In this document: piece by piece, positions 1 through 7,805 of the stretch
How the letters are laid out: each line of letters opens with the position of its first letter
Numbering within the stretch: the first letter of the stretch is position 1
DNA from: Sulfidibacterium sp964549335
GTDB lineage: Bacteria > Bacteroidota > Bacteroidia > Bacteroidales > F082
Direction: 5' to 3'
Length of the DNA: 41,633 nucleotides
Assembly: GCA_964549335.1 (NCBI GenBank)
Contig: CAZJUQ010000007.1
Span: forward strand, 1 to 41,633
Position numbers and translations under genes: made by a program
The notes under the pieces: generated by a model
The model's database searches: none
Seen by the model: the letters and a program-made list of their open reading frames with translations, nothing else
Told to the model about the DNA's origin: nothing

Positions 1-48
1 AAAATAAAAAAGAGATGCGGAAATCCCCGGGCGGGTTACCGCATCTCT
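1..48 (-). terminator. Intrinsic terminator of the acyl-CoA dehydrogenase gene
   Basis: Positions 11-20 and 39-48 form a perfect 10-bp stem (AGAGATGCGG / CCGCATCTCT) with an 18-nt loop. Read on the minus strand the stem is followed by a T-rich run (complement of 1-10). It lies about 40 bp past the stop of the minus-strand acyl-CoA dehydrogenase and would end that transcript. It is partly T-flanked on the other side too, so some bidirectional activity is possible. Confidence 0.8.
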
Positions 49-90
49 TTATTGGTTTGTTGCGATAAGTATTGAATTTTTTTACAAGAC

Positions 91-1875
91 TCAGAACTTA
101 TAAACAGTATCGTCAATAAGTTTGTCGGCAATTCTTCTGCGGGCTTCTTTGACGTTAACGGGGTCAAAACCCGTGAGTGTTTCCATTACCGAAAGCATCT
201 TCTTCTTTTCGTCACCTTCGAGGTAAGAACTAACTGCTGCTATTGCTTCTGTTTTTGCCTTTTGCATGGAGTCGTATGCCAGGACATCCAAAATATCCCT
301 GTATGGTTTAATGTCTGTTTTCAAGGCGTTTTTTTCCAGTTTTTCCACACGCAAAAGTGTCGATTCAAAGATATAAACCGACATCAACATATCGGCGATG
401 TTCATCATAATTTCCTCTTCAAAGACAAGTTTTCTTTGGAATTTTTCATGAACACCTGTCAGGAGAAGCAGAACGGCTTTTTTCAGATTTTTTACGTAAA
501 AGTGTTTTGTTTGGTAGAAATCTCCGTTTCCGGCACCGGAAAGAGTGATGTTGTCCAACTCTTTTTTTACCTCCTCAGCTGCTTCCATTACATTAATGCG
601 GTGTTTCAATCCTCTTTTGAGTATTGAGTCGGACACTATGAGGCGGTTTATTTCGTTGGTTCCTTCAAAAATACGGTTTATACGCGAGTCGCGGTACGAG
701 CGGTCGGCCGGAGCTTCGGCGGAGAATCCCATTCCGCCGTAAATTTGAACCATTTCGTCAACTACGTAATCGAGAGATTCGGAGCCGTAAACTTTCAGCA
801 AAGCACATTCCGGTTCAAATTCGGCAGCACCTTCGATATTTGCAGGTCCGTACTCTTTTCCTTCCGATTTGTTAAGTTCTATTTGGTTTTCAATATCCTT
901 GCTTGCGCGGTAAACCGCCGATTCGGTAGCAAACATTTTAACTACCTGTTCAGCCATTTTGTGTTTAATGGCACCGAAATCGGCAAGTGGTGAGCCGAAC
1001 TGTTTACGTTCCGAGGCATAATTTACCGAATAATTTATTGCCCTGCGCATTGCACCTATAACGGTGGCGCCCAGTTTAATACGTCCTACATGCAATATGT
1101 TCAAAGCTATACGGAAACCTTGTCCGCGTTTTCCCAAAAGGTTTTCGACGGGGATTTTTACGTCGTTAAAAAATATTTGACGTGTTGAAGAACCTTTAAT
1201 TCCCATTTTATTTTCTTCGGGGTTCATGGTAATACCTTCCCAGGAGCTTTCTACCAAAAAAGCGCTTAATACCCTGTCGTTTTCAATTTTAGCAAATACT
1301 GTAAACAGGTCGGCAAATCCCCCGTTGGTAATCCACATTTTTTGTCCGTTAAGGATATAATGTTTTCCGTCGTCGGACAGTACCGCTTTTGTTGTTCCCG
1401 CATTGGCGTCGGAACCTGCCCCCGGCTCGGTAAGACAGTATGCGGCAAGCCATTCGCCGGTAGCCAGTTTCGAAAGGTATTTTTGTTTTTGTTCTTCGTT
1501 ACCGTAATACAAAAGGGGCATGGTGCCTATTCCGGTGTGAGCCATAAATGCCACCGAAAACGAGTATGCACCGCCGATAGCTTCGTTTGCTTTCATGTTT
1601 GTTAAAAATGATTGCCCGAAACCGTCATACTCCTCCGGAATTGCTATTCCGAGCAGTCCGAGTTCACCGGCTTTTTTTAACAAAGAAGGCATTAAACCCT
1701 CCTCATGTTTGTCGAGTGCATCGAAATTGGGTGCTACCTCGGTTTCAACAAAATCTTCACAACTTTGAGCTATCATCATTTGCTCTTCGTCAAATTCTTC
1801 GGGAATAAAAACATCTTCAGGCTTGGCATCTTTTACAAGAAATTCGCCGCCTTTAAGTATTGCATTTGTTTTCAT
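91..1875 (-). CDS. Acyl-CoA dehydrogenase with C-terminal extension (VLCAD-like)
   Basis: FAD-dependent dehydrogenase introducing the 2,3-double bond into an acyl-CoA in beta-oxidation; cytoplasmic. 594 aa from the chosen start. The first ~400 residues carry the acyl-CoA dehydrogenase N, middle and C domains: the signature CLTEPGAGSDA, the flavin/substrate stretch WITNGGFADLFTVFA, and the catalytic-base motif RIFEGTNE, with Glu404 as the probable base. About 190 residues follow, as in VLCAD/ACAD9-type enzymes and unlike the ~380-aa short-chain enzymes. A longer reading frame reaches back to 1938, but the start at 1875 (MKTNAIL) is preferred because a promoter matching the Bacteroidota consensus lies at 1910-1939, so codons upstream of ~1903 would not be transcribed. 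It is monocistronic with its own terminator. Chain-length preference cannot be read from sequence. Confidence 0.93.
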   Translation of the reverse strand: MKTNAILKGGEFLVKDAKPEDVFIPEEFDEEQMMIAQSCEDFVETEVAPNFDALDKHEEGLMPSLLKKAGELGLLGIAIPEEYDGFGQSFLTNMKANEAIGGAYSFSVAFMAHTGIGTMPLLYYGNEEQKQKYLSKLATGEWLAAYCLTEPGAGSDANAGTTKAVLSDDGKHYILNGQKMWITNGGFADLFTVFAKIENDRVLSAFLVESSWEGITMNPEENKMGIKGSSTRQIFFNDVKIPVENLLGKRGQGFRIALNILHVGRIKLGATVIGAMRRAINYSVNYASERKQFGSPLADFGAIKHKMAEQVVKMFATESAVYRASKDIENQIELNKSEGKEYGPANIEGAAEFEPECALLKVYGSESLDYVVDEMVQIYGGMGFSAEAPADRSYRDSRINRIFEGTNEINRLIVSDSILKRGLKHRINVMEAAEEVKKELDNITLSGAGNGDFYQTKHFYVKNLKKAVLLLLTGVHEKFQRKLVFEEEIMMNIADMLMSVYIFESTLLRVEKLEKNALKTDIKPYRDILDVLAYDSMQKAKTEAIAAVSSYLEGDEKKKMLSVMETLTGFDPVNVKEARRRIADKLIDDTVYKF

Positions 1876-2314
1876 TGATATTTGTTTGTGTTTTGAAAAA
1901 AAATTTGCGCAAATATAAAATTTGCTGGAAAACAACAAAATTCCTGAGGTTTTTTATTGCTGTAGATTTATCCGTTTTCAGTATGTAAAGGTGTTGTAGC
2001 CATTACAAAAGTGATTAATCGCCAAGCGTTCAGACTCTATTAATCTTATTGCTGCCTTACGAAATAAAAAAAACAATAACCTAAAAGTTAAAGACCCGCT
2101 AATTAATAATAACGGCATAAAACAATGTATGAGCGTCAATAGCGGTTTTGTGGTTTCCTTCAAAAGTTTATGTCTATATGCAAACCAATTGTTTAGCCGG
2201 GAAGCAGTTGGCTATTGAGGTTATAACCGCCGTTAATATTTTAATGAAAGATGTAAGACTTGTCCTTGTTGTTTTCGCAAAGGTATTTTTTAAAGGTACT
2301 GTTGACCGAAAGGT
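1876..2314. other. Gene-free interval between acyl-CoA dehydrogenase and aroQ
   Basis: About 440 bp without a convincing gene. The only supported element is the dehydrogenase promoter at its left end. The short open frames here (61-67 codons on either strand) have no recognisable family or start signals. A 10-bp palindrome (GGTTATAACC, 2219-2228) and an imperfect CCAATTG/CAGTTGG stem just before it are visible, but nothing links them to a function. Confidence 0.5.
1910..1939 (-). promoter_or_regulatory. Bacteroidota-type promoter of the acyl-CoA dehydrogenase
   Basis: On the minus strand, TTTG (complement of 1936-1939) is followed after 18 nt by TATATTTG (complement of 1910-1917). This matches the Bacteroidota sigma consensus TTTG-N~19-TAnnTTTG. 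Transcription would begin near 1903, giving a leader of about 28 nt before the ATG at 1875. This decides against the more upstream start codon at 1938. Confidence 0.7.
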
Positions 2315-2737
2315 TCAAAGTATCTTTTTGAAGTATTCAACGGCAAGATAATAAGAGTCGAGCCCGAAACCTATTATGGTTCCTGCGCAATGCGGGGCCA
2401 CAAAGGATGTGTGTCTGAAATCTTCGCGCGAAAATATGTTGGAGACATGGACTTCGACCACGGGTACCGAAACCGATTTTACGGCGTCACCTATGGCAAC
2501 CGACGTATGTGTATATCCTCCGGCATTTAAAATCACTCCGTTAACCTCCAGGTCGGCTTCGTGCAGCCGGTTTATTATCTCGCCTTCGACGTTAGATTGA
2601 TAGTATTCAAGTTCGAGACCTGTGAATTGCAATTTCAGCATTTCAAAATAGTCTTCAAAAGAGATGTTACCGTAAATATTCGTTTCGCGTTGTCCCAAAA
2701 GATTTAAATTCGGTCCGTTTATTATTAATATTTTCAT
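2315..2737 (-). CDS. aroQ: 3-dehydroquinate dehydratase, type II
   Basis: Catalyses trans-dehydration of 3-dehydroquinate to 3-dehydroshikimate in the shikimate pathway; cytoplasmic, normally dodecameric. 140 aa is the usual length of the family. Diagnostic elements are the N-terminal INGPNLNLLGQRE with flexible-loop Arg17, catalytic Tyr22 (NIYG), the NAGGYTHTSVA block (71-81), the VEVHVSN segment with catalytic His97, and Arg108 (EDFRHTS). All active-site residues are in place. It is divergent from the DUF434 gene with 65 bp between the start codons. A -7-like CAAATATA (2796-2803, read on minus) could drive it, but no -33 box at the right distance is seen. Confidence 0.96.
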   Translation of the reverse strand: MKILIINGPNLNLLGQRETNIYGNISFEDYFEMLKLQFTGLELEYYQSNVEGEIINRLHEADLEVNGVILNAGGYTHTSVAIGDAVKSVSVPVVEVHVSNIFSREDFRHTSFVAPHCAGTIIGFGLDSYYLAVEYFKKIL

Positions 2738-2802
2738 GCCTTGTTTTTGAAAATTTACTTTTGTTTTACTTTAATTAAAGTTTTTTTTAATTTTACAAAT
2801 AT

Positions 2803-3492
2803 ATGAATAGTACCAAAACCGGTTACATAAGGGAACAATTTTATACGGCGGCAAAAGATTACTTGTACTTGCTCGAAAACGGCTATCCCGTAAAAAGTAT
2901 AGTAAAGCTTGTGGGCGACCGTTACGAACTTTCGTCGGCCGAAAGGGTGTTGCTTTACAGAGGGTTGATAAAAAAGGAGAAGTTGTCTGTACGTTCGAAA
3001 ATGAAGTGCCGCGACATTCCGAAACATTCAAAGCTGTATATCGACGGTTTCAACGTAATCAGAACCATTGGAAGTTATCTTAACGGCAATTTTGTTTTTC
3101 GAAGTATGGACGGTTTTTTGCGCGATGTGTCGGAGCTGCACCGCAAAGCATTGAAACGGGAAGTGCTGGAACGCTCATTGCGTCTTGTTTTGGACTATTT
3201 GGAAAAGTTTTTCCCCCGCGAAGTTATATTCTATTTCGATAAACCGGTCAGCCACAGCGGGAAAACAACACAATTTACCAATACGGAAATTAAAAACCGT
3301 AACCTGAACGGCGGGGCTTTTATGGTGTTTTCGCCCGACCGCGAATTGAAAAATGTTGTAAACGGAATTATTTGCACAGCCGATTCGGCCATTATCGAAA
3401 GCGCCAAAGTACCGGTGTTCGATTTGCCTTCGGCGGTGTTGACAGACAGGTTTTCGCCTGCAATATTTTCCCTTTACGATATTTTTACCTAA
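2803..3492 (+). CDS. DUF434 domain protein with C-terminal PIN/NYN-like domain
   Basis: 229 aa, no signal peptide, presumably cytoplasmic. The N-terminal ~65 residues (YTAAKDYLYLLENGYPV..LVGDRYELSSAERVLLYRG) resemble DUF434. The remainder resembles the partner domain often fused to it (DUF5616), with the motif LYIDGFNVI (Asp81) followed by acidic residues such as FYFDKPVSHSGKT and CTADSAII, the spacing seen in PIN/NYN-like nuclease folds. The function is not established; RNA or nucleotide hydrolysis is an inference from the fold-like motif. Similar two-domain proteins occur in archaea and Bacteroidota. Next to aroQ but divergent from it, so no operon link is implied. Confidence 0.7.
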   Translation: MNSTKTGYIREQFYTAAKDYLYLLENGYPVKSIVKLVGDRYELSSAERVLLYRGLIKKEKLSVRSKMKCRDIPKHSKLYIDGFNVIRTIGSYLNGNFVFRSMDGFLRDVSELHRKALKREVLERSLRLVLDYLEKFFPREVIFYFDKPVSHSGKTTQFTNTEIKNRNLNGGAFMVFSPDRELKNVVNGIICTADSAIIESAKVPVFDLPSAVLTDRFSPAIFSLYDIFT

Positions 3493-3616
3493 AATCTTTT
3501 TCTCTTTTTTTTGTAAAACAGGAAATAATAGTGCAAATTTTCTTGTTTTAGCTCATATAACCCCTTTTTAATTATGGTTGAAAATTACAACTATCCGCTG
3601 AAAAGAAGAAAAATAT

Positions 3617-3636
3617 CCATTATGATTTGATAATGG
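3617..3636. promoter_or_regulatory. Inverted repeat next to the polysaccharide operon promoter
   Basis: CCATTAT (3617-3623) and ATAATGG (3630-3636) form a perfect 7-bp inverted repeat separated by 6 nt. It ends 1 bp before the putative -33 TTTG at 3638-3641, a typical place for an operator. No T-run follows, so a terminator is unlikely. The binding protein is unknown. Confidence 0.4.
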
Positions 3637-3637
3637 G

Positions 3638-3666
3638 TTTGCGGAGCAATATTTTTTATATTTTTG
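3638..3666 (+). promoter_or_regulatory. Probable promoter of the Wzz/Wzy operon
   Basis: TTTG (3638-3641) is followed after 17 nt by TATTTTTG (3659-3666), a full match to the -7 consensus TAnnTTTG with slightly short spacing. Initiation would fall near 3673, about 15 nt before the ATG at 3688. Confidence 0.5.
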
Positions 3667-3687
3667 GCAGCCGTAACAATATTTTAA

Positions 3688-4740
3688 ATGAAAGAGCAGG
3701 AGAAGGATAAACATTGGTTTTTTTCCGGAACGTTAATACGTGCGATATACATTTACCGGAAACATTTGTTAATAATAGGAGTTTTAACGGTTATATTTGC
3801 CTCTATCTTTTCGTCGCCATATTTCATTACCCCTCTTTACAAATCGGAAGTTATTTTATATCCCACAGCCAGCAATTCAATATCGAAAGTTTTATTGAGT
3901 AATAATTTTAACAACAGCAAAGATATTTTGGAATTTGGTGAGGACGAACAAACCGAACAAATGCTTCAGGTTTTAAATTCGAACAAGATTAGGGACAGGA
4001 TAATAAAAAAATACAACCTGGAAAAGCATTACGACATAAAGCCGGATGCCAAATACAAAATGACAAAGTTGTATAGCGAATATGAAAACAATTTCAGGTT
4101 CAGGCGTACCGAGTATATGGCGGTGAAAATTACCGTTTACGACAAAGACCCCCAAATGGCAGCCGATATGGCTAACGATGTTGCCGAATTGTTGGACAGT
4201 ACCATAAACCGGATGCAAAAAGAGATAGCCGTAAAGGCTTTCAAAATAGTGGAAAAAGAGTACAATAAATTAAAAAACGAAATACGCCAAAAAGAGGATT
4301 CGTTAAGTAAATTGAGACTTCTCGGCATAAACGACTACGAAAGCCAAGCCGAAATGTTTAACCGGCAGTTGGCAATATCATTGGCAAAAAACGATAAAGC
4401 CAGTATCAAACGTTTGGAGAAAAAACTTGAAATATTGGCAAAATACGGAGGCCCGTACGTTTCGTTGCGCGATGCTTTGGAACACGACAAAAAACAGTTG
4501 AGCGAGCTTAAAGAGAAGTACGAAGAGGCGAAAGTTGACGCCACATCCAGTTTGCCCCACAAATTTGTGGTAAGCAGTGCTTACAAAGCCGAAAAAAAAT
4601 CGTATCCAATACGTTGGCTCATCGTGGTAATTTCATTGTTCTCCGTCTGGTTCTTGTCAATAATTATCCTCGGAATATTTTTAATGTATAAAGACAATCA
4701 AATAAATATTAAAGAACTTAAAAAAAAAATTTCAGACTGA
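3688..4740 (+). CDS. Wzz/GumC-like polysaccharide chain-length protein 1
   Basis: 350-aa inner-membrane protein with the Wzz layout: a cytoplasmic N-terminus, TM1 at about 27-43, the FITPLYKSE..LYP segment just after it, a large periplasmic coiled-coil-rich domain (~60-300, EYNKLKNEIRQKEDSLSKLR), the KSYPIRW motif, then TM2 at about 311-334 and a short basic tail. Such proteins set the length of polymer made by Wzy, or form the periplasmic part of an exporter. No C-terminal tyrosine-kinase (Walker A) domain is present. The protein ends in an A10 tract (4720-4729) two to three codons before the stop. It is a tandem paralogue of the next gene, sharing EQMLQ, KKxxLxKHYxI and KKSYPIRW. Confidence 0.85.
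   Translation: MKEQEKDKHWFFSGTLIRAIYIYRKHLLIIGVLTVIFASIFSSPYFITPLYKSEVILYPTASNSISKVLLSNNFNNSKDILEFGEDEQTEQMLQVLNSNKIRDRIIKKYNLEKHYDIKPDAKYKMTKLYSEYENNFRFRRTEYMAVKITVYDKDPQMAADMANDVAELLDSTINRMQKEIAVKAFKIVEKEYNKLKNEIRQKEDSLSKLRLLGINDYESQAEMFNRQLAISLAKNDKASIKRLEKKLEILAKYGGPYVSLRDALEHDKKQLSELKEKYEEAKVDATSSLPHKFVVSSAYKAEKKSYPIRWLIVVISLFSVWFLSIIILGIFLMYKDNQINIKELKKKISD
4720..4729 (+). other. A10 slippery tract joining the two Wzz frames
   Basis: Ten consecutive A residues lie at the end of the first Wzz gene, whose frame stops at 4738-4740. The -1 frame contains TAA at 4719-4721 but is open from 4722 straight through 4741-4847 into the ATG (4848) of the second Wzz gene. Polymerase or ribosome slippage by -1 on the run would give one fused polypeptide with a ~40-residue Lys-rich linker. 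The tract contains the A AAA AAA heptamer. A miscounted homopolymer in the assembly would have the same appearance. Confidence 0.55.
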
Positions 4741-4847
4741 ATTTTAAGTTCTCTTTTAATAAACAGAAACCTGAGATTATTGAAAACAGTGAAAAACAAA
4801 AGAAAAAGATTATAGAAAAAAAAAGAACAAAAACAAAAAAAATAAAG

Positions 4848-5798
4848 ATGGACAAGTATTTTGATAGTACCAACCTGACAAATATTGTTTATAAATGGAA
4901 AATACACCTTATTGTTATTGTTGGTATTGCTGCAATATTGGCGGGTATTTTTTCGGGACCGGCATTTATTACGCCACTATATAAATCCACCGCAATTTTA
5001 TATCCTGCAAACATAAATGCGTACTCCGAAGAGAGCGAAACCGAACAAATGTTGCAAATAATGATGTCGCAAGAGATTGTTGACAGCATGATAAAAAAAT
5101 TCGACCTGGCAAAACACTACGAAATAAATCCCCGGTACAAATACTTTAAAACCGTCTTGCTCGGTGAATATCACGATAAGGTTTCCATAAGTAAAACTCC
5201 TTACGAAGCAGTGCAAATAAAGGTGGAAGACCGTAATCCCGATACGGCGGCAATGATGGTGAATGCAATAATTAAATTTTACGATAAAAAGGTCGATTAT
5301 CTTCACAAATCGAAATATCGCGAAGTTGTTGACATGTACGAACGTCAACTTGCACGTAAAAGAAGAATATTGGACTCGTTGAAAAATATTATGTACAAAC
5401 TGGGAACCGAAAACGGCATATTCGAATACGATTACCAATCGCAACAAATTATGCGTGCCTATCTCGGGTCGCTTGGCGGCAACCCCTCAAAAATAAAATC
5501 GAAAGAGGTAAAACGGCTTGTAAAAGGAATGCAGGAGCACAGCGGACAGCTCGTGGAAGTTGTGGAGATGATACAAGACGAAGCGGCCAACTACGTTGAC
5601 GTAAAACAGGATTATGAACTGGCACAGCGTTTTGTAAATTCAAACCTTACTTATAGCAATGTTGTTTCGTATCCTTATGTTCCCGACAAAAAATCATATC
5701 CTATCCGTTGGTTGTTTGTGGTAGGAGCCGCTTTGGCTGCATTTGTTTTTGCGCTGTTCATTATCTTTTGGATTGAACGAAAAAAAATTAAAGAATAG
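4848..5798 (+). CDS. Wzz/GumC-like polysaccharide chain-length protein 2
   Basis: 316-aa paralogue of the preceding gene. TM1 lies at about 19-36 and runs into FITPLYKSTAILYP; a periplasmic domain of ~240 residues contains EQMLQ, KKFDLAKHYEI and a coiled-coil stretch (MYERQLARKRRILDSLKN). KKSYPIRW precedes TM2 (about 289-309), and the tail is short and basic (WIERKKIKE). There is no kinase domain. It is 107 bp downstream of the first gene, and the interval is A-rich and open in this frame, so it could also be translated as the second half of a slippage fusion. The two proteins probably form hetero-oligomers or serve different polymer lengths; this is inference. Confidence 0.83.
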   Translation: MDKYFDSTNLTNIVYKWKIHLIVIVGIAAILAGIFSGPAFITPLYKSTAILYPANINAYSEESETEQMLQIMMSQEIVDSMIKKFDLAKHYEINPRYKYFKTVLLGEYHDKVSISKTPYEAVQIKVEDRNPDTAAMMVNAIIKFYDKKVDYLHKSKYREVVDMYERQLARKRRILDSLKNIMYKLGTENGIFEYDYQSQQIMRAYLGSLGGNPSKIKSKEVKRLVKGMQEHSGQLVEVVEMIQDEAANYVDVKQDYELAQRFVNSNLTYSNVVSYPYVPDKKSYPIRWLFVVGAALAAFVFALFIIFWIERKKIKE

Positions 5799-5821
5799 TA
5801 TCCCCCGAAAAACTAACCGGC

Positions 5822-7276
5822 GTGTTATTGGAAAAGTCAAAAATAGTATGGGTTTATCTTTTGACGGCAATGTTTCTTGCCGTAAACTTTTACCTTATAT
5901 TAAACAAAGACTTTTATTGGTTTTTCCTTTTGCCCGTTGTGCTGGTAATATTATATTACTACATAGTGTCGCTTGACAAAATAGTCCTGCTGATAACCTT
6001 TTTCACCCCTTTGGCTGTAAACATACAGCTTTTCGATGCGGGTCTTGCCGTTTCACTCCCCACCGAACCCTTAATGTTCGGAGTATTACTCATGTTTTTG
6101 GCAAAAGTATTGTTCGAACACAAATACGATAAAAAGATTGCCTCGCACCCTGTCTCATATGTAATATATTTAGGGTTGTTTTGGATGTTTCTAACTTCGT
6201 TTACCAGCGAATTGCCGGTAGTGTCTTTCAAGCATTTTTTGTCGCGCCTTTGGTTTGTGGTTCCATTTTATTTTGTAACCGCAATAATGTTCAAAGAAAC
6301 CAAAAATATTCACCGTTTTTTGTGGCTCTATATGACGGCATTGATGTTTATAATTTTTTACACCGTAACCATACATGCAAAATACGGCTTCGACGAAGAT
6401 GCCGGACACTGGGTAATGTCACCGTTTTATAACGACCACACTGCGTACGGAGCGGCACTTGCAATATTTTTCCCGATAATAATCGCCTTTATCTTTTATC
6501 CCGGGTTTTCATTATGGAAAAGACTGTTTGCCCTGTTTCTTTTTGCGGTTTATACCGTTGGAATAATACTGTCGTACAGCCGCGCGGCATGGATTAGCGT
6601 AATTTTTGCTTTTGCTGTTTTTATTGTTGTTATGCTTAAAATAAAATTCCGTTGGCTGTTGTTGGGGACAATAATTTTTATAGGGCTCTTTGTTTCGTTT
6701 CAGCAGCAAATATTGGATGCTTTGGAAAAGAATAAACAGGACTCCTCGGAAAACTTTGTCGAACATGTCCGTTCCATTACTAACATCTCGTCCGATGCTT
6801 CCAACCTGGAACGCATAAACCGTTGGCAATCGGCAATCAGATTGTTTAACGACAGACCTCTGTTCGGCTGGGGACCGGGAACATACCAGTTTGTTTATGC
6901 ACCTTATCAACGGTCGAAAGAAAAAACAATAATAAGCACAAATCTCGGCGATAAAGGAAATGCACACAGTGAATATTTAGGACCTCTGTCCGAAGAGGGA
7001 TTGCCGGGTATGTTAATGGTTTTTTTACTTGTGGGATTTATTATCTATACCGGTTTAATGGTTTATAAAAAAGGCAACCGTGAGGTTAAGTTTTTAAGCT
7101 TGGCGGCAACTCTCGGTTTGATAACATATTATGTGCACGGTTTTTTGAATAATTTCCTCGATACCGATAAACTTTCGGTGCCGGTGTGGGGATTTACGGC
7201 AATAATCGTTGCACTCGACGTCTATCACCTTAACATGAAAAATAAAGAGGAAAACGGACAAGAAACGGCTGAATAA
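5822..7276 (+). CDS. O-antigen polymerase/ligase family membrane protein (Wzy/WaaL-like)
   Basis: 484-aa polytopic inner-membrane protein with about 11-12 hydrophobic segments. The family signature is a long periplasmic loop in the second half: NRWQSAIRLFNDRPLFGWGPGTYQF and NAHSEYLGPLSEEGLPG, followed by hydrophobic helices, as in Wzy_C/O-antigen ligase proteins that join or polymerise lipid-linked glycans. The serine/arginine cluster SYSRAAWISV is also typical. The start is taken as GTG at 5822; the frame is closed by TAG at 5795-5797 and the first in-frame ATG is codon 17. It is 23 bp after the second Wzz gene, so Wzz and the polymerase are probably co-transcribed. Polymerase versus ligase cannot be settled from sequence. 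Confidence 0.85.
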   Translation: MLLEKSKIVWVYLLTAMFLAVNFYLILNKDFYWFFLLPVVLVILYYYIVSLDKIVLLITFFTPLAVNIQLFDAGLAVSLPTEPLMFGVLLMFLAKVLFEHKYDKKIASHPVSYVIYLGLFWMFLTSFTSELPVVSFKHFLSRLWFVVPFYFVTAIMFKETKNIHRFLWLYMTALMFIIFYTVTIHAKYGFDEDAGHWVMSPFYNDHTAYGAALAIFFPIIIAFIFYPGFSLWKRLFALFLFAVYTVGIILSYSRAAWISVIFAFAVFIVVMLKIKFRWLLLGTIIFIGLFVSFQQQILDALEKNKQDSSENFVEHVRSITNISSDASNLERINRWQSAIRLFNDRPLFGWGPGTYQFVYAPYQRSKEKTIISTNLGDKGNAHSEYLGPLSEEGLPGMLMVFLLVGFIIYTGLMVYKKGNREVKFLSLAATLGLITYYVHGFLNNFLDTDKLSVPVWGFTAIIVALDVYHLNMKNKEENGQETAE

Positions 7277-7312
7277 TCCGTTGTTCGTTTAACGAAAAAA
7301 ACCACTCTCGTT

Positions 7313-7804
7313 ATGCCCGCAAAAAGATTATACAATAAAAGAGATACCAAAAGCAAAAACTCCATATGGTTTATTGTGACCTTTTTGATAATTCTTTTCG
7401 TCGCTATTATTTTGGGGTACTTCTTATCAAACCGGAAACAACAAGCCGGGGAAGGTGATAAGCAGAGCGTTAAAACAACCGAAAAGATTGTCGAAAAAAA
7501 TAAAACGAAAAATCCCTTATCCGGCACTTGGGTGAGCGAGTACGACGGCGCAATCATGGATATTAAAGGAGATACTTTTACCCTCGAAGTACCCTCGGTG
7601 AGTAACGGCACGGTAATTAGCGGTAAAATATCGGTTCAAAATAAAAAGGTCTCGTTAATATACACTTCGGGTAGTCAAACTTGCAAACAAAAAGAGGGGA
7701 GATATATTTTTGAATTCAATAATAAGAAACTTAAATTCAAACTCTTGAACGATGAATGCAAGAGCCGCGCCGACAGAATGTCCGCAGCGTGGTTCCGTTT
7801 GTGA
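7313..7804 (+). CDS. Small membrane-anchored protein, unknown function
   Basis: 163 aa. A basic N-terminus precedes a single TM segment (about 20-40, IWFIVTFLIILFVAIILGYFL), a charged linker and a predicted beta-rich C-terminal domain starting at GTWVSEYDGAIMDI. Alternating strands and the GTW start recall lipocalin-like or small beta-barrel domains, but I do not recognise a named family. Two cysteines (QTCKQK, NDECKS) could pair outside the cytoplasm. It is last in the polysaccharide operon, 36 bp after the polymerase gene, so a role in envelope assembly is possible but unproven. Its stop is 1 bp from the stop of the convergent M23 peptidase gene. Confidence 0.6.
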   Translation: MPAKRLYNKRDTKSKNSIWFIVTFLIILFVAIILGYFLSNRKQQAGEGDKQSVKTTEKIVEKNKTKNPLSGTWVSEYDGAIMDIKGDTFTLEVPSVSNGTVISGKISVQNKKVSLIYTSGSQTCKQKEGRYIFEFNNKKLKFKLLNDECKSRADRMSAAWFRL

Positions 7805-7805
7805 A

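Noticed and set aside
2148..2351. 67-codon plus-strand frame in the gap before aroQ
   Set aside because: No homology recognised and its end overlaps the 3' end of aroQ on the other strand.
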